Shown piece by piece: positions 23,650 to 34,966 of a stretch of DNA of 64,000 nucleotides. The translations under genes were made by a program, and so were the position numbers. The DNA comes from Eublepharis macularius (lineage: Eukaryota > Chordata > Lepidosauria > Squamata > Eublepharidae): positions 9,816,001 through 9,880,000 of the forward strand of contig NC_072801.1 of the NCBI RefSeq assembly GCF_028583425.1, written 5' to 3'. Numbering within the stretch: position 1 is the stretch's first letter; each line of letters starts with the position of its first letter. The notes beneath the pieces are model-generated. The model did not search any database and had not been told where the DNA came from. It was given only the letters and a program-made list of their open reading frames with translations.

Positions 23650-23850
23650 ATTCTGCAAAATAGTAAAGATTCCAGTAGCACCTTTAAGACTAACCAACTT
23701 TATTGTAGCATAAGCTTTCGAGAACTACAGCTGTCTTCGTCAGATGCATCATCAGCTTATGCTACAATAAAGTTGGTTGGTCTTAAAGGTGCTACTGGAT
23801 TCTTTACTATTTTGCAACTACAGACTAACATGGCTAATTCCTCTAGGTTT
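23650..23850. repeat. Palindromic repeat, family D
   Basis: Left arm GCAAAATAGTAAAG to GAGAACTACAGCTGTCTTCG, and right arm from AGCTTATGCTACAATAAAG to GACTAACATGGCTAATTCC. The right arm lacks the central hairpin sequence. Confidence 0.85.
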
Positions 23851-24127
23851 ATTCTGGTATTTCTAGTCCACCCAAGCCTGCACCATGTTAAACTGCATTC
23901 ACCTGGAAGGTGAAACAAGAGGGTTCAATTCAAACACCATATTACTGTTAACGAATGTTCATATGCACAAATCCTGGCATAATCATGACTTCCTAGGGAT
24001 TAGCACCTATAATGAGTATTGACAGGATTCCTAACGTTATAGGTGCGTTTATCTTGTATATCCTGTTCCTTATATATGTTAGTTTCTTCAGTTATACATC
24101 TGTAACTTCCTATTGTATCTGCCTATC

Positions 24128-24426
24128 CAGGGCCTTTTTCAGCCAGAATGCGGTGGAACGGAGTTCTGTCACCTCTTGAAAATGGTCACATGGCCGGTGG
24201 CCCCGCCCCCTGATCTCCAGACACAGGGGAGTTGAGATTGCCCTCTGTGCTGCTGGCACAGAGGGCAATCTCAACTCCCCTGTGTCTGGAGATCAGAGGG
24301 CGGGGCCACCGGCCATGTGACTATTTTCGCCGAGGGTGAAACTCCCCCCTTGTTCCAGCTGACCCAAAGTGTCATCATTGTGCGGTCCTGAGTTCCACCA
24401 CCTCTTTTCCCAGAAAAAAAGCCCTG
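24128..24426 (-). mobile_element. hAT-type MITE, family A, reverse orientation
   Basis: It starts CAGGGCCTTTTTCAGCC and ends CCCAGAAAAAAAGCCCTG. The exact 8-bp duplication TGCCTATC lies at 24120-24127 and 24427-24434. Together with the + copy at 24795 it forms an inverted pair just before septin exon 2. Confidence 0.93.
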
Positions 24427-24794
24427 TGCCTATCATATCTCACTAGGGAGCCCTCCTGGTCTCTCTTGCCATAGCTCCACTGGCAACTGAGGACTGGCAG
24501 GTGGAAAAGGCAGCGTGCCTGTGGTATAATGTCACTTCTAGCAAATACCCAGCTCCTAGAATGTCGCATCAACATCATACTTGCAACATGATGTCACTTC
24601 TGGGTATTCACCAGAAGTGATGTCATACCACTGATGTGGTTTCATCCCGTCCCTTGCCTTCCCCTATGCTGGTTGCCAGTTATTGGTAGGCACCCTTACA
24701 TCTTGCACTAGGTTACATTTTACCTACAAATGGAGTAAATAAAATGAATAAATTCTTTTGTTGTTTAGTCTTGCCACTAGACTTGTGTCTTCTG

Positions 24795-25058
24795 CAGGGC
24801 ATTTTTTCTGGAAAAAGAGGTGGTGGAACTCAGTGGTGGAATTCAGGCCCACACAATGAGATCACTTCGGGTCAGCTAGAACAAGGGGAGAGTTTTTTAA
24901 AGTTTAAATCGCCCTCGGAGAAAATGGTGACATGGCCGGTGGCCCCGCCCCCTGATCTCCAGACAGAGGGGAGTTTAGATTGCCCTCCACGCCATGTCAC
25001 CATTTTCCAGAGGTGCCGGAACTCCGTTCCACCACGTTCCAGCTGAAAAAAAGCCCTG
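24795..25058 (+). mobile_element. hAT-type MITE, family A, next to septin exon 2
   Basis: It runs from CAGGGCATTTTTTCTGG to GAAAAAAAGCCCTG. The exact 8-bp duplication GTCTTCTG lies at 24787-24794 and 25059-25066. Its right end is only 94 bases before exon 2, so it sits at or beside the branch-point zone. Confidence 0.95.
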
Positions 25059-25152
25059 GTCTTCTGCCTCAGGAATGACCTGAGTTAATATGGCCTGCAC
25101 TTTTTTTCACTTTAACCCTATTCTTTCTTTCTTCTTCCATTTTCTTCTACAG

Positions 25153-26499
25153 CCCTAAAGAGGTCATTTGAAATGGAAGATGCTGAAGATAGTGCGGCTT
25201 TCTCTCCTTCCTCCCCACCCCATTCCCCTCTTGGTCCCTGCCTCCCTGGCATCATCCTAGCCACTGGCAACGGAGAAGGACATCGAGCGGGTGGCCCCCT
25301 CCAGCCCAGCTACCAGTCCCGTATCAGCCTCAGCTCCAATCCCAGCCCAGCTCAAAGCCCCGTCCTCAAGACTCGGATCAGCAGCAGCCTCTCTTTCAAC
25401 CGAGGCACTGTCCACCCAGCGCGGGCCAACGGAAGCCACCTCACCCGGGTCTCTTCGTTCCAAACCCGCCTGAACCCCAACGGGTTCTCCTCATCCTTAG
25501 GACCGGGCAGTGACAATGAAAGCCTCCACAGCTCTTCCTCCAGCTTGGAGTGCCCAACACCCCTCAAAAGCCTTCATAATGTGACTCAGCAGTCCGAGTT
25601 GCCTGGAATCGGGGTCTCCCAGCTCTCTAGTCCCATGCTAAAGAAATTCTTCTCACATGGCAATGTCTTTCATGCTGAGGCTGACCAGTCCATCCAGCAG
25701 GTGTCCAATTGTGGCTCACTGCCATCGCTGGACCTGCACATCGCCGAAGACCAGGGGGCCAACCCCACCCTCTATCCACCCCTAAGCACTAACCCTGCTG
25801 TCATGCAGAGCTCCAGTGACCACAGCTGCATTGTGCCTCCACCAAAGAACAGCACATCCACAAGGAAGGAGTCTACCATGCCACCACTGGAGATGTGCCA
25901 CTTGGCACATGTGTCCCCTCCTGCCCCAGCTGCCAGGCAGACAGTAAAGTTGCAGAAATTCCCCATCAGCTTGGATGGCTTGATTGAAAAGACACCAGAG
26001 GGTGCTGTTCTGACACCCGCACCTGAATCTGTGCCCAAACCTTCGCCGAGGGCTCAGATTCACGTCAACCTCAGCACTAGCCCTGGCTTGTCCCGGCAAC
26101 CCACAGAAATAACCAAGGATAGAGCTGTTCCCATAGCTGCTGGTTTCACGTCACCCTCTCCAGGCCAGCTTCCAGGAACAGCAGGCTCAGCATCCCCTCC
26201 TCAGGTTACTTCCTTCTGGCTTGTCTCGCAGTCTCAGGCAGGGCAAGTTGCTTCCCAGCCATCCCGAGGGTCCCCTCCCATGGGCCCTGCCCAAGGAGCC
26301 CCAGCCACACCCAGCCCAAGAGGACATGGTAGTGCTGCAGCTAGGAGCATCGACTCCATCCCCGGCCAAGAGGGGTCCCAGCCTCAGGCTCCAGCGCCCA
26401 CTCCTGGCTCAAGGGAAGAGCCCCTCACACTGGCAAACAGGCCACCAGAGGCTTCCTCAGAGAAGAAGGAATCGCAAAGGGAGGACTTACTGAAGGAAG
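25153..26499 (+). CDS. SEPTIN12: Septin (SEPTIN12-like), coding exon 2, long disordered N-terminal region
   Basis: The acceptor is TTCTTCTACAG and the donor AAGGTAGGT; both ends are phase 1 and the exon adds exactly 449 codons. It begins ALKRSFEMEDAED, matching the SEPTIN9 ALKRSFEVEEVE segment that all its long isoforms share. The rest is rich in Ser and Pro and low in hydrophobics, with SSPPHSPLG, SSNPSPAQSPV, SSSLSFNRG, RVSSFQTRLNPNGF and GSLPSLDLHIAED. No folded domain, signal peptide or membrane segment is seen; it is probably disordered. In SEPTIN9 the corresponding region binds microtubules and actin; whether this one does is unknown. A second GT four bases downstream (26504) would shift the frame if used. 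Confidence 0.94.
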
Positions 26500-27224
26500 G
26501 TAGGTAGAGTTGCTAATGAAAATCAAGGTGACCTCTGAAGTGAAGGTCTGCTTCTCAGCTCAGCTGTTGGAGGAGTTTTGAGAAGGCACAGGATGAGGTT
26601 GGATAGGAGCTACACCATTTTTCACTCTACCTATGGTGTTTTTCTCCTATCCTTCCTCTACGGTCGCAGCATCTAAACAGTCCTCCCCTCCTTTTGCTTT
26701 TACGGTGGGTTAGGCTGAGATAAATTGAGTGGCCTTGGAGATGTGAGTGGCCCAGTGAGCGTTGCATGGCTTCTTGGGGGGGGGGGGTTGAACTCAGCTC
26801 TCCTCAGTTCTAGTCTGAAATGCTTGCCACTACACCACACTGTGTCTCCTCTGCCTATTGCCAGGTTTTCAAAAGAAGCTTAAAAGGGTATCATTAACAA
26901 CTAGCCACATTTCCCAAGAGGCTTTTTCTTGTTTCCCAGGTTGGTCTTGCTTTATGCTGCAAAGGGCTCGATGTGTCCTTTGGCGGGTGCTTCTCAGCAT
27001 CCCGTTCCTTTTACCTCCCCTTCTTTCCCCATATAAATTGTTTTTCAATATTGATCTGCAGCTAATCTTAGCTCCTGGGGAGCACACCTGTATGATGTGT
27101 GTGTGTGTGTGTGTTCCATACACTAGTGTCTGATTTATTATCATCTTATTTATATTATTTTTTCAGGCCAAACAAGATTCCAGGCTGCCTACTAACAGAT
27201 ATTTTATGCTTTCTCTTTCAGCAT

Positions 27225-27360
27225 AGTGCATTTATTATCCTGTCCTTCATTCAAGGAGCTCAGGGTGGCATATGGAACTCTCCCTTCCCTCATTTTATTC
27301 ACACAGCAACCCTGTGAGGTAGGCTAAGCTGAGAAAGTGACTGTATCTGGATCACCCAGC
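27225..27360 (-). mobile_element. tRNA-type SINE, partial
   Basis: CATTCAAGGAGCTCAGGGTGG, AGCAACCCTGTGAGGTAGGC and GGATCACCCAGCAA occur in reverse SINE order. Confidence 0.75.
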
Positions 27361-27590
27361 AATCTGTGTGGTATAGTGGTTAGAGTTGCAATAGGACTGG
27401 TGAGATCTGTGTTCAAATCCCCACTCAGCCATAAAGCTCAGTGGTTGACCTTGGGCCAGCTCTCTCTCTCTCTCCCCCTATCTGCCTCACCTACCTCATA
27501 GGGCTGTTGTAAATATAAAATGAGGAAAGGGGAACCTTGTGTGGGCCCTTGGAGAAAGGGTTAGATATAATTGTGCTCAGTAGATGCATG
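27361..27590 (+). mobile_element. tRNA-type SINE, head to head with the previous one
   Basis: GTGTGGTATAGTGGTTAGAG (box A), GTTCAAATCCCCACTC (box B), GACCTTGGGCCAG and CTACCTCATAGGGCTG are all present, giving a nearly complete tRNA-related head and body. Confidence 0.88.
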
Positions 27591-28464
27591 GGGATGGGCT
27601 GCTGATTTCTTTATGGTGAGAGGAATGTACTCAGGGCATGCTCAGAGATACTCTCCTTCCTTCTTGTAACTCCATCCCAGATCCCAACTTGGCGAGCCCA
27701 GTTTTACTTTCTAACATCCTACTTTGCCCTAGACAGTCAGTTTTTAATTACGGGGATGTTTCATAGCGTGGGAGGGAAAAAACCCATCTTGCAACACCTT
27801 TGAAAGACATCCTTGGCATGAACTCTGCCCAGTGAGGGAAAGAGTCACAGGCATTTCCCCGAATTCCCGCCCCACCCCCCATTTATCGCCATCTGTTCCC
27901 AACCTTGCAGCAAATGTGGCAAGAAAGTTGCACGAGCCGCCCCCCCCCCCCGGGACGGTGTCAGTCCCTGACCATCTCGCAGCTCCTGGCAGGAGCCCAG
28001 TACTGTTGCTCGAGAGCTGGCATCTTCGGTCTGTCAAGAGGCTTAATGCCAGAGGTCTTGAGGGAGGGAGGGAGGGAGACCGGCTGGTTCACCCAAGGTC
28101 CGTCTGCTGCCAAGGGTGTAATTGTCTGTCTGTCTGTCTGTCTGTGATTTCCCCCGCCCCCACCTTTCCTCACAGCAGCTCAGAGCAATAGCCCGGGATC
28201 ACTCAGAGAGCTTCATGGCAATGCTGTCATTTGAACACCTGTCTCTCAGGCCCTACCATAACACTCCACCCGCCTCTCCCTGTTACTTTGCAGTAGGGAA
28301 AAGGAGTCCCTTGCTGTACCTCTTTTTTGTGTGTAATTTATCGGGCATAAAGCAGTGCAGGGGGCCTTTTGATTGGGAAAGCAGCACAGGATCTCCACCC
28401 CCTCCCTCTGCACCGTGGCCCTGATCCATCTTGGGCCCCTCCCAGCTGCTTTTTTACAGCATCC

Positions 28465-29405
28465 CAGAATCGTAGAATCAGATAGTTGGAAGGGACCTCC
28501 AGGGTCATCTAGTCCAACCCCCTGCACAAGGCAGGAAATTCACAACTATCTCCCCTCCCCACCCCCCCCAGTGACCCCTACTCCATGCTCAGAAGATGGC
28601 AAAACACTAGCCAAACTGGCCTGGGGAAAACTGTCACCTGACCCCAAGGTGGCGATCGGCCTTACCCTGGGCATGTAAGAAGGGGCCACGAGAACTAAGC
28701 ACTGATGTAACCCTTCCTGCCCCCCCCCCCCCATGATCTGCCCAGGTTCACAGAATCAGCCTTGCTGTCAGAGGGCCATCGAGCCTCTGCTTAAAAACTT
28801 GCAAAGAAAGAGAGCCCACCACCTCCCGAGGAAGCCTCTTCCACTGAGGGGCCGCTCTAACTGTCAGGAAGTTCTTCCTAATGTTTAGCCAAAAAGCTCT
28901 TTTGATTTATTTTCAACCCATTGGTTCTGGTCCAACCTTCTGGGGCAGTGGAAAACAACTCCATGCCATCCTCTATAGGGCTGCTTCCACACACGTTGGA
29001 TAATCCACTTTCAATACTCTTTAGTGAACATTTGAAACTGATTTTTCATGGCCGTTTCCACACACGTTGAATAATGCACTTTCAATGCACTTTAGTTATC
29101 CTTTAGAAGTGGATTTTTTGTTCCACACATGGAAAATCAGTTATAAATGTTCACTAAAGCGTATTGAAAGTGGATTATCCAACGTGTGTGGAAGCAGCCC
29201 ATGACAGCCCTTCAAGTATTGGAAGTTGGTTATCATATCACCTCTCAGTCATCTCCTCTCCAGGCTAAACATTTGGAGCTCCTTCAACCTTTCCTCATAG
29301 GACTTGGTCTCCAGACCCCTCACCATCTTTGTTGCCCTCCTTCGGACGTGTTCCAGCTTGCCTATATCCTTCTGAAATTGCGGTGATCAAAACTGTAAAC
29401 AGTGC
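28465..29405 (-). mobile_element. CR1 LINE 3' end, interrupted by a MITE
   Basis: Reverse orientation. It opens with the CR1 tail (GAATCGTAGAATCAGA, then GTCATCTAGTCCAACCCCC) and runs through the 3' UTR. The C-terminal coding part follows: GAACTTCCTGACAGTT on the minus strand, and GGCAACAAAGATGGTG further on. It stops near 29405. The palindrome at 28978-29200 interrupts it. Confidence 0.92.
28978..29200. mobile_element. MITE family B relative inside CR1
   Basis: The ends GGGCTGCTTCCACACACG and CGTGTGTGGAAGCAGCCC are exact inverses. The flanks ATA/ATG are a 3-bp duplication, and removing the insert restores the CR1 sequence CCTCTATGACAGCCC. An internal GGCCGTTTCCACACACG repeats the end, so the copy is compound. 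Confidence 0.9.
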
Positions 29406-30567
29406 TCTCGTTGAGATCTGACTAGAGCATGGAAGGTTGTGCCTTGGATTGCTTGGAGGAAAGTTAGCACCATTAGGCCTATCAAACATATAACATCCCC
29501 CCCTATAATGTGCCCCACACCCTTCTGTTGCCTGCTGGACTCTATGGCTGCCCCCAGGAATCCCACAGCAGGTATGAAAAGGGATTTTCTTTCCAGGGAG
29601 CCCATTTGAAAACTTGCTGCTGCTTTAAAACCCCAGGCTGTTTGGTTGGGCTCTCTGGGTTTCATTTGTTGTTCAGGGAGAGAGAAAGTGTGTGTGGAAG
29701 AGTGTGTTGGTCTTGCCCGTGGCCTGTCATATTTTTCCCTCCCTGCTGACTGCCTTTTGCTACAGAGGACATTGGCTCCATTTGCAGTCTGGGCGGGGGG
29801 GTGGGGGGGACATTCCCTGCACGCACACGGTGCGCCTGCCATGTCAGATCCTTTCCCTTGGGGCCAGCCGCAGTTTCTCCTCATAGCTTTCCAATGAGAG
29901 AAGGCTCACTCAGTGGCTGGAGATCTGGGGAAGTTTGCTTTCCAAAACTTCCTCATGTTTGAGGCAGTGGGAGGACAAAGCAGTTCTCTGTTTTCAGTTT
30001 TATTTCCCTCTCACGTCCACTATACCAGCTCTCTTCTCTGCATTTTTGAGTCTGGAATGGGTTGTGGCTGCTCCTGCGGGTGGATTCACACAACTGGTTC
30101 ATGCGGTGGCAGCTGCACCAATACGCTCTCGAGATAGCTCACGATAAGTTGTCATAAATTAGTTGCTGCTGAAAGCCCTTTTATGGTTCTCTAGTATTCT
30201 CTAGAATCAGGGTGACTATTTGGGAGGGATAAAAAGACATTTTCCCACCACTCCCTAAATGGTTGGGCATGCAGGGGAAATTCTACCCTGCACTTGAAGT
30301 TATGAGTGGGGATTGCTGTCAAGAATTGGCATGGCAAAGCACCTGCCGAACCTCAAGCCCAGCACAAAGACCTCCACCAGCACCCGTTGTGCCCCCTAGC
30401 CCGGCTGCTTCTCCACTCTGCTATGGCTGCTGCTTACCAGCTCACTTGGAGGGAGTGAGCAGCAATGAGAGAAAGGTAGCATTATCACCCCAATTACTTC
30501 TCCCTCTCCCTTTGGGTGGTCTGGTGGATTTGTCCCTGAGGGAGACCGAAGATCTGTCTATTTATTT

Positions 30568-32046
30568 ACTGACTGACTTCATTTATACACTGCCTTTCTC
30601 TGACTGATTGACTGACTGACTTCATTTATATCCTGCCTTTCCCTGACTGACTTCATTTATTCCCTGCCTTTCTCTGATTGACTGACTGACTGACTTCATT
30701 TATACCCTGCCTTTCTCTGACTGACTGACTGACTTCATTTATACACTGCCTTTCTCTGACTGATTGACTGACTGACTTCATTTATATCCTGCCTTTCTCT
30801 GACTGACTTCATTTATTCCCTGCCTTTCTCTGACTGACTGACTGACTAACTGACTGACTGACTGACTGACTGACTGACTGACTTCATTTATATCCTGCCT
30901 TTCTCTGACTGACTTCATTTATTCCCTGCCTTTCTCTGACTAACTGGCTGGCTGGCTGACTGACTTCATTTATACCCTGCCTTTCCCTGACTGGCTGACT
31001 GGCTGGCTGACTTCATTTATACCCTGCCTTTCTCTGACTGACTGACTGACTGACTGACTTCATTTCTTCCCTGCCTTTCTCTGACTGACTGACTGACTGA
31101 CTTCATTTATTCCCTGCCTTTCTCTGACCGATTGACTGACTGACTTCATTTATATCCTGCCTTTCTCTGACTGACTGATTGACTGACTTCATTTATACCC
31201 TGCCTTTCTGTGACTGACTTCATTTATTCCCTGCCTTTCTGTGACTGACTGACTTCATTTATACCCTGCCTTTCTCTGACTGACTGACTGACTGACTGAC
31301 TGACTGACTGACTGACTGACTGACTGACTGACTGACTGACTGACTGACTGACTGACTGACTGACTGACTGACTGACTGACTGACTGACTTCATTTATATC
31401 CTGCCTTTCTCTGACTGACTTCATTTATACCCTGCCTTTCTCTGACTGACTAACTGACTGGGCTGGCTGACTGACTTCATTTATACCCTGCCTTTCCCTG
31501 ACTGACTGACTGGCTGACTGACTTCATTTGTACCCTGCCTTTCCCTGACTGACTGGCTGGCTGACTGACTTCATTTATACCCTGCCTTTCTCTGACTGAC
31601 TAACTGACTGGGCTGGCTGGCTGGCTGACTTCATTTATACCCTGCCTTTCTCTGACTGACTGACTGGCTGGCTGGCTGGCTGACTTCATTTATACCCTGC
31701 CTTTCTCTGACTGACTGACTGGCTGGCTGGCTGACTGACTTCATTTATACCCTGCCTTTCTCTGACTGACTAACTGACTGGGCTGGCTGGCTGGCTGACT
31801 TCATTTATACCCTGCCTTTCTCTGACTGACTGACTGGCTGGCTGGCTGGCTGACTTCATTTATACCCTGCCTTTCTCTGACTGACTGACTGGCTGGCTGG
31901 CTGACTTCATTTATACCCTGCCTTTCTCTGACTGACTGACTGACTGACTGACTGACTGACTGACTGACTGACTGACTGACTGACTGACTGACTGACTGAC
32001 TGACTGACTGACTGACTGACTGACTTCATTTATACCCTGCCTTTCT
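30568..32046. repeat. 1.5-kb (TGAC)n / SINE-tail minisatellite
   Basis: About thirty blocks of TTCATTTATACCCTGCC with TTTCTC are separated by runs of TGAC units, with some TGGC. The longest pure TGAC runs are near 31275-31390 and 31928-32022. The block is the 3' end of the minus-strand SINE that begins right after the array, so the array is a repeated SINE tail. Open frames of repeated Val-Ser-Gln-Ser here are artefacts. Confidence 0.97.
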
Positions 32047-32285
32047 CCCCTAGTGGGGACCCAGAGTGGCTCACCTCAGTCTCCTCTCCTCCATTATATT
32101 CTCAGAACTGGCTAACTAGCTTGTTTTTGTCCTGCCTTTCTCTGGGGAGCTCTGGGTGGCATGCATGGGTCTGTCTTCCCCATTCCATCCTCTCTGCAGC
32201 TAGCTGAGAAGGAGAGTAACTGTCCTGAGGTCACCCAGCAAACTCAGGGCAGAGTGGGAATTTGAAGTCCATTCCTCCCAGGCGA
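32047..32285 (-). mobile_element. tRNA-type SINE(s) adjoining the minisatellite
   Basis: CCCCTAGTGGGGACCCAGAG and GGCTCACCTCAGTC begin the reversed SINE. A second, older one follows from CCTGCCTTTCTCTGGGGAG to CAGAGTGGGAATTTGAAG. Confidence 0.8.
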
Positions 32286-32715
32286 GTTTCCAAAGCAGCA
32301 CCAATGGATTATCTATGCACTCTCCCAGTTGGATTTCTGCAGATTGTCCAAGGGTGCCCCCCTTTAGACAGGTTTCTGGTGTGCACCAATACACATACAT
32401 GAGCACTGATTATATCACAGTCTGCAGCAGAAATGGCACAGTCAAATTTGGGTTACTTTTTGCACATTGATTGACCCGAAGCACATATGCTCTGATGTGT
32501 GCTTGTCAAACAGGAACTCAAAACTGGCACAAAAATGGTGCACAATGCTCCAATTAAGGAATTAATTTTAAATTATCTAAGTTATATCAGAAGATGAGTG
32601 GAATAAAGTACAGAGTGGAAAGAACCCCAAGAAAAGAATGCAGTGTAAAGGAAATAGAGAAATCAGCACCTGCCTATCTGAAAAAACACCACAGTATGAG
32701 AACCCACAGATTCTG

Positions 32716-32930
32716 ATCAAGATGGGCAGCCATGTTAGTCTGTCTATAGCAGTAGGAAAGAGCAAGAGTCCAGTAGCACCTATAAGGCTTACAAAATTTG
32801 TGGTAGGGCATGAGCTTTCATGAGTCACAGCTCACTTCTTCAGATATCACAAAAGTTCATGCCCTACCACCAATTTTGTTAATCTTATAGGTGCTACCGG
32901 ACTCTTGCTCTTTTCTACTGCCACAGATTT
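32716..32930. repeat. Palindromic repeat, family D
   Basis: Outer left arm AGCCATGTTAGTCTGTC, then AGAGTCCAGTAGCACC, and a right arm ending GGACTCTTGCTCTTTTCTAC. The minus strand of the left arm reads CTGAAGAAGTGAGCTGTG with GAAA after the stem. Confidence 0.85.
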
Positions 32931-33262
32931 TGAGGCAGTGCAAGGGCACCGTCCAAACCCAGTAGCATAGAGTTCTCCTTGCCTCCTGCTGGGCAGTTGG
33001 CACAAATTGTACCTTCTGGTTCCAGTGCTTACATCTGGGAGCACAGGCGTTGTTTCTGAGAGATTGAAATTTGAATGCCCTTCTGGCTACATCCAAAGCA
33101 GCTTCTCAGCTTGCCTAGCCCTGGGGTTGCAATATCTTGGCTCCCACAGAATTTATGGCCTATGTCAAGAGGAGGAAAGGAAGGACAGCCACCAAGCTGT
33201 TCTCTTCCTGTTTGATTTACCATTCAGAAATGGCAAAAGCAGAGAACTACCCAGAAAGGATT

Positions 33263-33596
33263 CATAGGAGTTAGCCATGTTAATCTGTAGTTGCAAAATA
33301 GTAGAGTCCAGTAGCACCTTTAAGACTAAGGTCGTCAGATGCATCGTCAGCTTCAAGAACCACAGCTCTCTTCGTCAGATGCATCTGACACATCTGACAA
33401 AGAGAACTTGATTCTCGAAAGCTTATGCTACAATGAAATTGGTTAGTCTTAAAGGTGCTACTGGACTCTTTTTGATTTTGCTACCAAAGACTAACACGGC
33501 TAACTCCTCTGCATCTGACAAAGAGAGCTGTGGTTCTCAAAAGCTTATGCTACAATAAAGTTGGTTAGTCTTAAAGGTGCTACTGGACTCTTTACT
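33263..33596. repeat. Palindromic repeats, family D, two overlapping copies
   Basis: A left arm (GGAGTTAGCCATGTTAATC) is followed by two right arms, each with AAAGCTTATGCTACAAT and GGTGCTACTGGACTC. The first right arm ends in the outer terminus GACTAACACGGCTAACTCC at 33490-33508. This indicates a tandem or nested insertion. Confidence 0.85.
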
Positions 33597-34354
33597 ACCC
33601 AGAAAGGAGGCAGACAACTGTTTTTAAGAGTGTGGAATCAGTCTGAGGGGTTCTTTGTTCCGAGTGATATATGCCCTTCGCTCTTTCATCCCTTGGTTAA
33701 ACAGGATATGCAGGTTTAGATGAATGTCCTCATGACAATCAGCAGTCGCTCTTTCCGACCACCTCCCACTCTCTGCAAAAAGTCAAGGATTGCTGCCTTT
33801 GCACCCAAAGGAGGCCTTTATCGTAATTGTTTTTCACCAAGGGAAGGCAGGTTAGGACAAACATATTTTCTTCAGCAGATCCTGAGGCAGGGCTGTAGTT
33901 TTTGAGCACAACACAATGATTTTGTATCAGCGCCAGCTATGATTTTTGCCTTACTTCCCCCCCCCCTGTACTTTACTGCTCTCATTTCCTTGGCTTGGAG
34001 ACAAGTTCTGAAGTCTTTTGGAGCTGTTTGATCCCTTCCCCCGTCCCCACCCCCACCCCCACCCCTCTGCTCTGCAAGGGGGAGGAAATGGCAGGGGGCC
34101 AAACTGTACTTTAAGATGTTTAACACCTACCTAAGCAAGGGGTGGAACAGCTGTGTAATCACTCAAGGTAAAGGGGGGGGAGTTCTGCTCTCTTGACAAT
34201 GGTGTCCCCCAGACAGGTTCCTTGGGCAAATCTGGGGAGGAATCCCTCCCTCCTCCACTATAAAATGGGCTGTTAAACCTCCTTTCCTGGTGGCTCCGCT
34301 TCACTCCCTGTTTGTAGGCCCTTCCCATCTGTTCCAGACAAAAGGCAGGGATTT

Positions 34355-34596
34355 CAGTGTCTCTCTCTACACAAGACATCTTACATGAGGATGCCCAAGT
34401 GTAGGGAGATGCAATGTTAGCTGGCAAGCGTAGTTTAAAAAGTCACAGTTAAAGGCCTTGTCAATTTCACAGAGCCCCAGAGATCCCTCCTCAGAGGGTT
34501 TGTTAATTTCATCTTTGCCTCCCCCAAGGGGAGGTGAAATTGAGGGAGCCTTTGGGGAGGCGAAGATGAAATTAACAAACCCTCTGAGGAGCGCAA
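34355..34596. repeat. MITE family C, right arm missing
   Basis: CTCTCTCTACACAAGACATC, GATGCCCAAGTGTAGG and the GAGGGTTTGTTAATTTCATC hairpin are present. The outer right terminus is not found. Confidence 0.75.
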
Positions 34597-34921
34597 CAGA
34601 GGTGCTCCTGCATTTCACAGCAATCTTAGGGGCTGAAGTCGAGGACTGCTCGCATGTTAACGCTGGTGTACAAGAAAGAAGGAAAGTAGGATTGTGCCCG
34701 TGTGCACTCAGTATAACTTGCAAAAGAGTCTAAATGCCTACAATGTTTTTACTTGTGGCTTGGGGGAAGCACTCACTGGTAAGGTTGCGTAGTTAAGGGA
34801 CAGAAGTGAATCTAAAGTTAAGGACCTCTGTGTTACGCCAATGGCTCTGGTGGATGGCACCAGGTCTTCTAGAACAGGCATTTGTTTATTATTGAACCGT
34901 TTGCCTGCCGCTCTGTCAATG

Positions 34922-34966
34922 CTGGAACACTCCGTTCCCCCGCATTCCAGCTGAAAAAAAGCCCTG
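34922..34966 (+). mobile_element. hAT MITE family A, 3' stub
   Basis: ACTCCGTTCCCCC and TTCCAGCTGAAAAAAAGCCCTG match the right end of family A. The rest is absent. Confidence 0.8.

Larger units (their letters stand above)
5974..25152 (+). other. Septin intron 1 (19,179 bp), mostly repeats
   Basis: The intron has phase 1 and a GT donor and AG acceptor. Repeats listed separately fill roughly half. In these stretches I see no gene, RNA or clear repeat: 7430-8637, 10391-11147, 12246-13887, 14086-14404, 16184-17584, 18542-19080, 19956-20764, 21520-22060 and 22746-23649. Open frames in them are short, lack motifs and often overlap on both strands. Confidence 0.6.

Noticed and set aside
26500-26507. 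Exon 2 extended to the in-frame stop at 26505
   Set aside because: A consensus GTAGGT donor at 26500 gives the exact phase needed for exon 3, so the short extension to the stop would be a readthrough or intron-retention form only.
27361-27435. A functional tRNA gene
   Set aside because: Box A and box B are present, but the sequence continues as a standard SINE body and no complete cloverleaf was seen.
31224-31424. Protein of repeated Val-Ser-Gln-Ser
   Set aside because: It is the translation of the TGAC minisatellite.
30568-32046. CRISPR-like array of repeats and spacers
   Set aside because: The spacers are themselves TGAC repeats of variable length, and the genome is clearly vertebrate.
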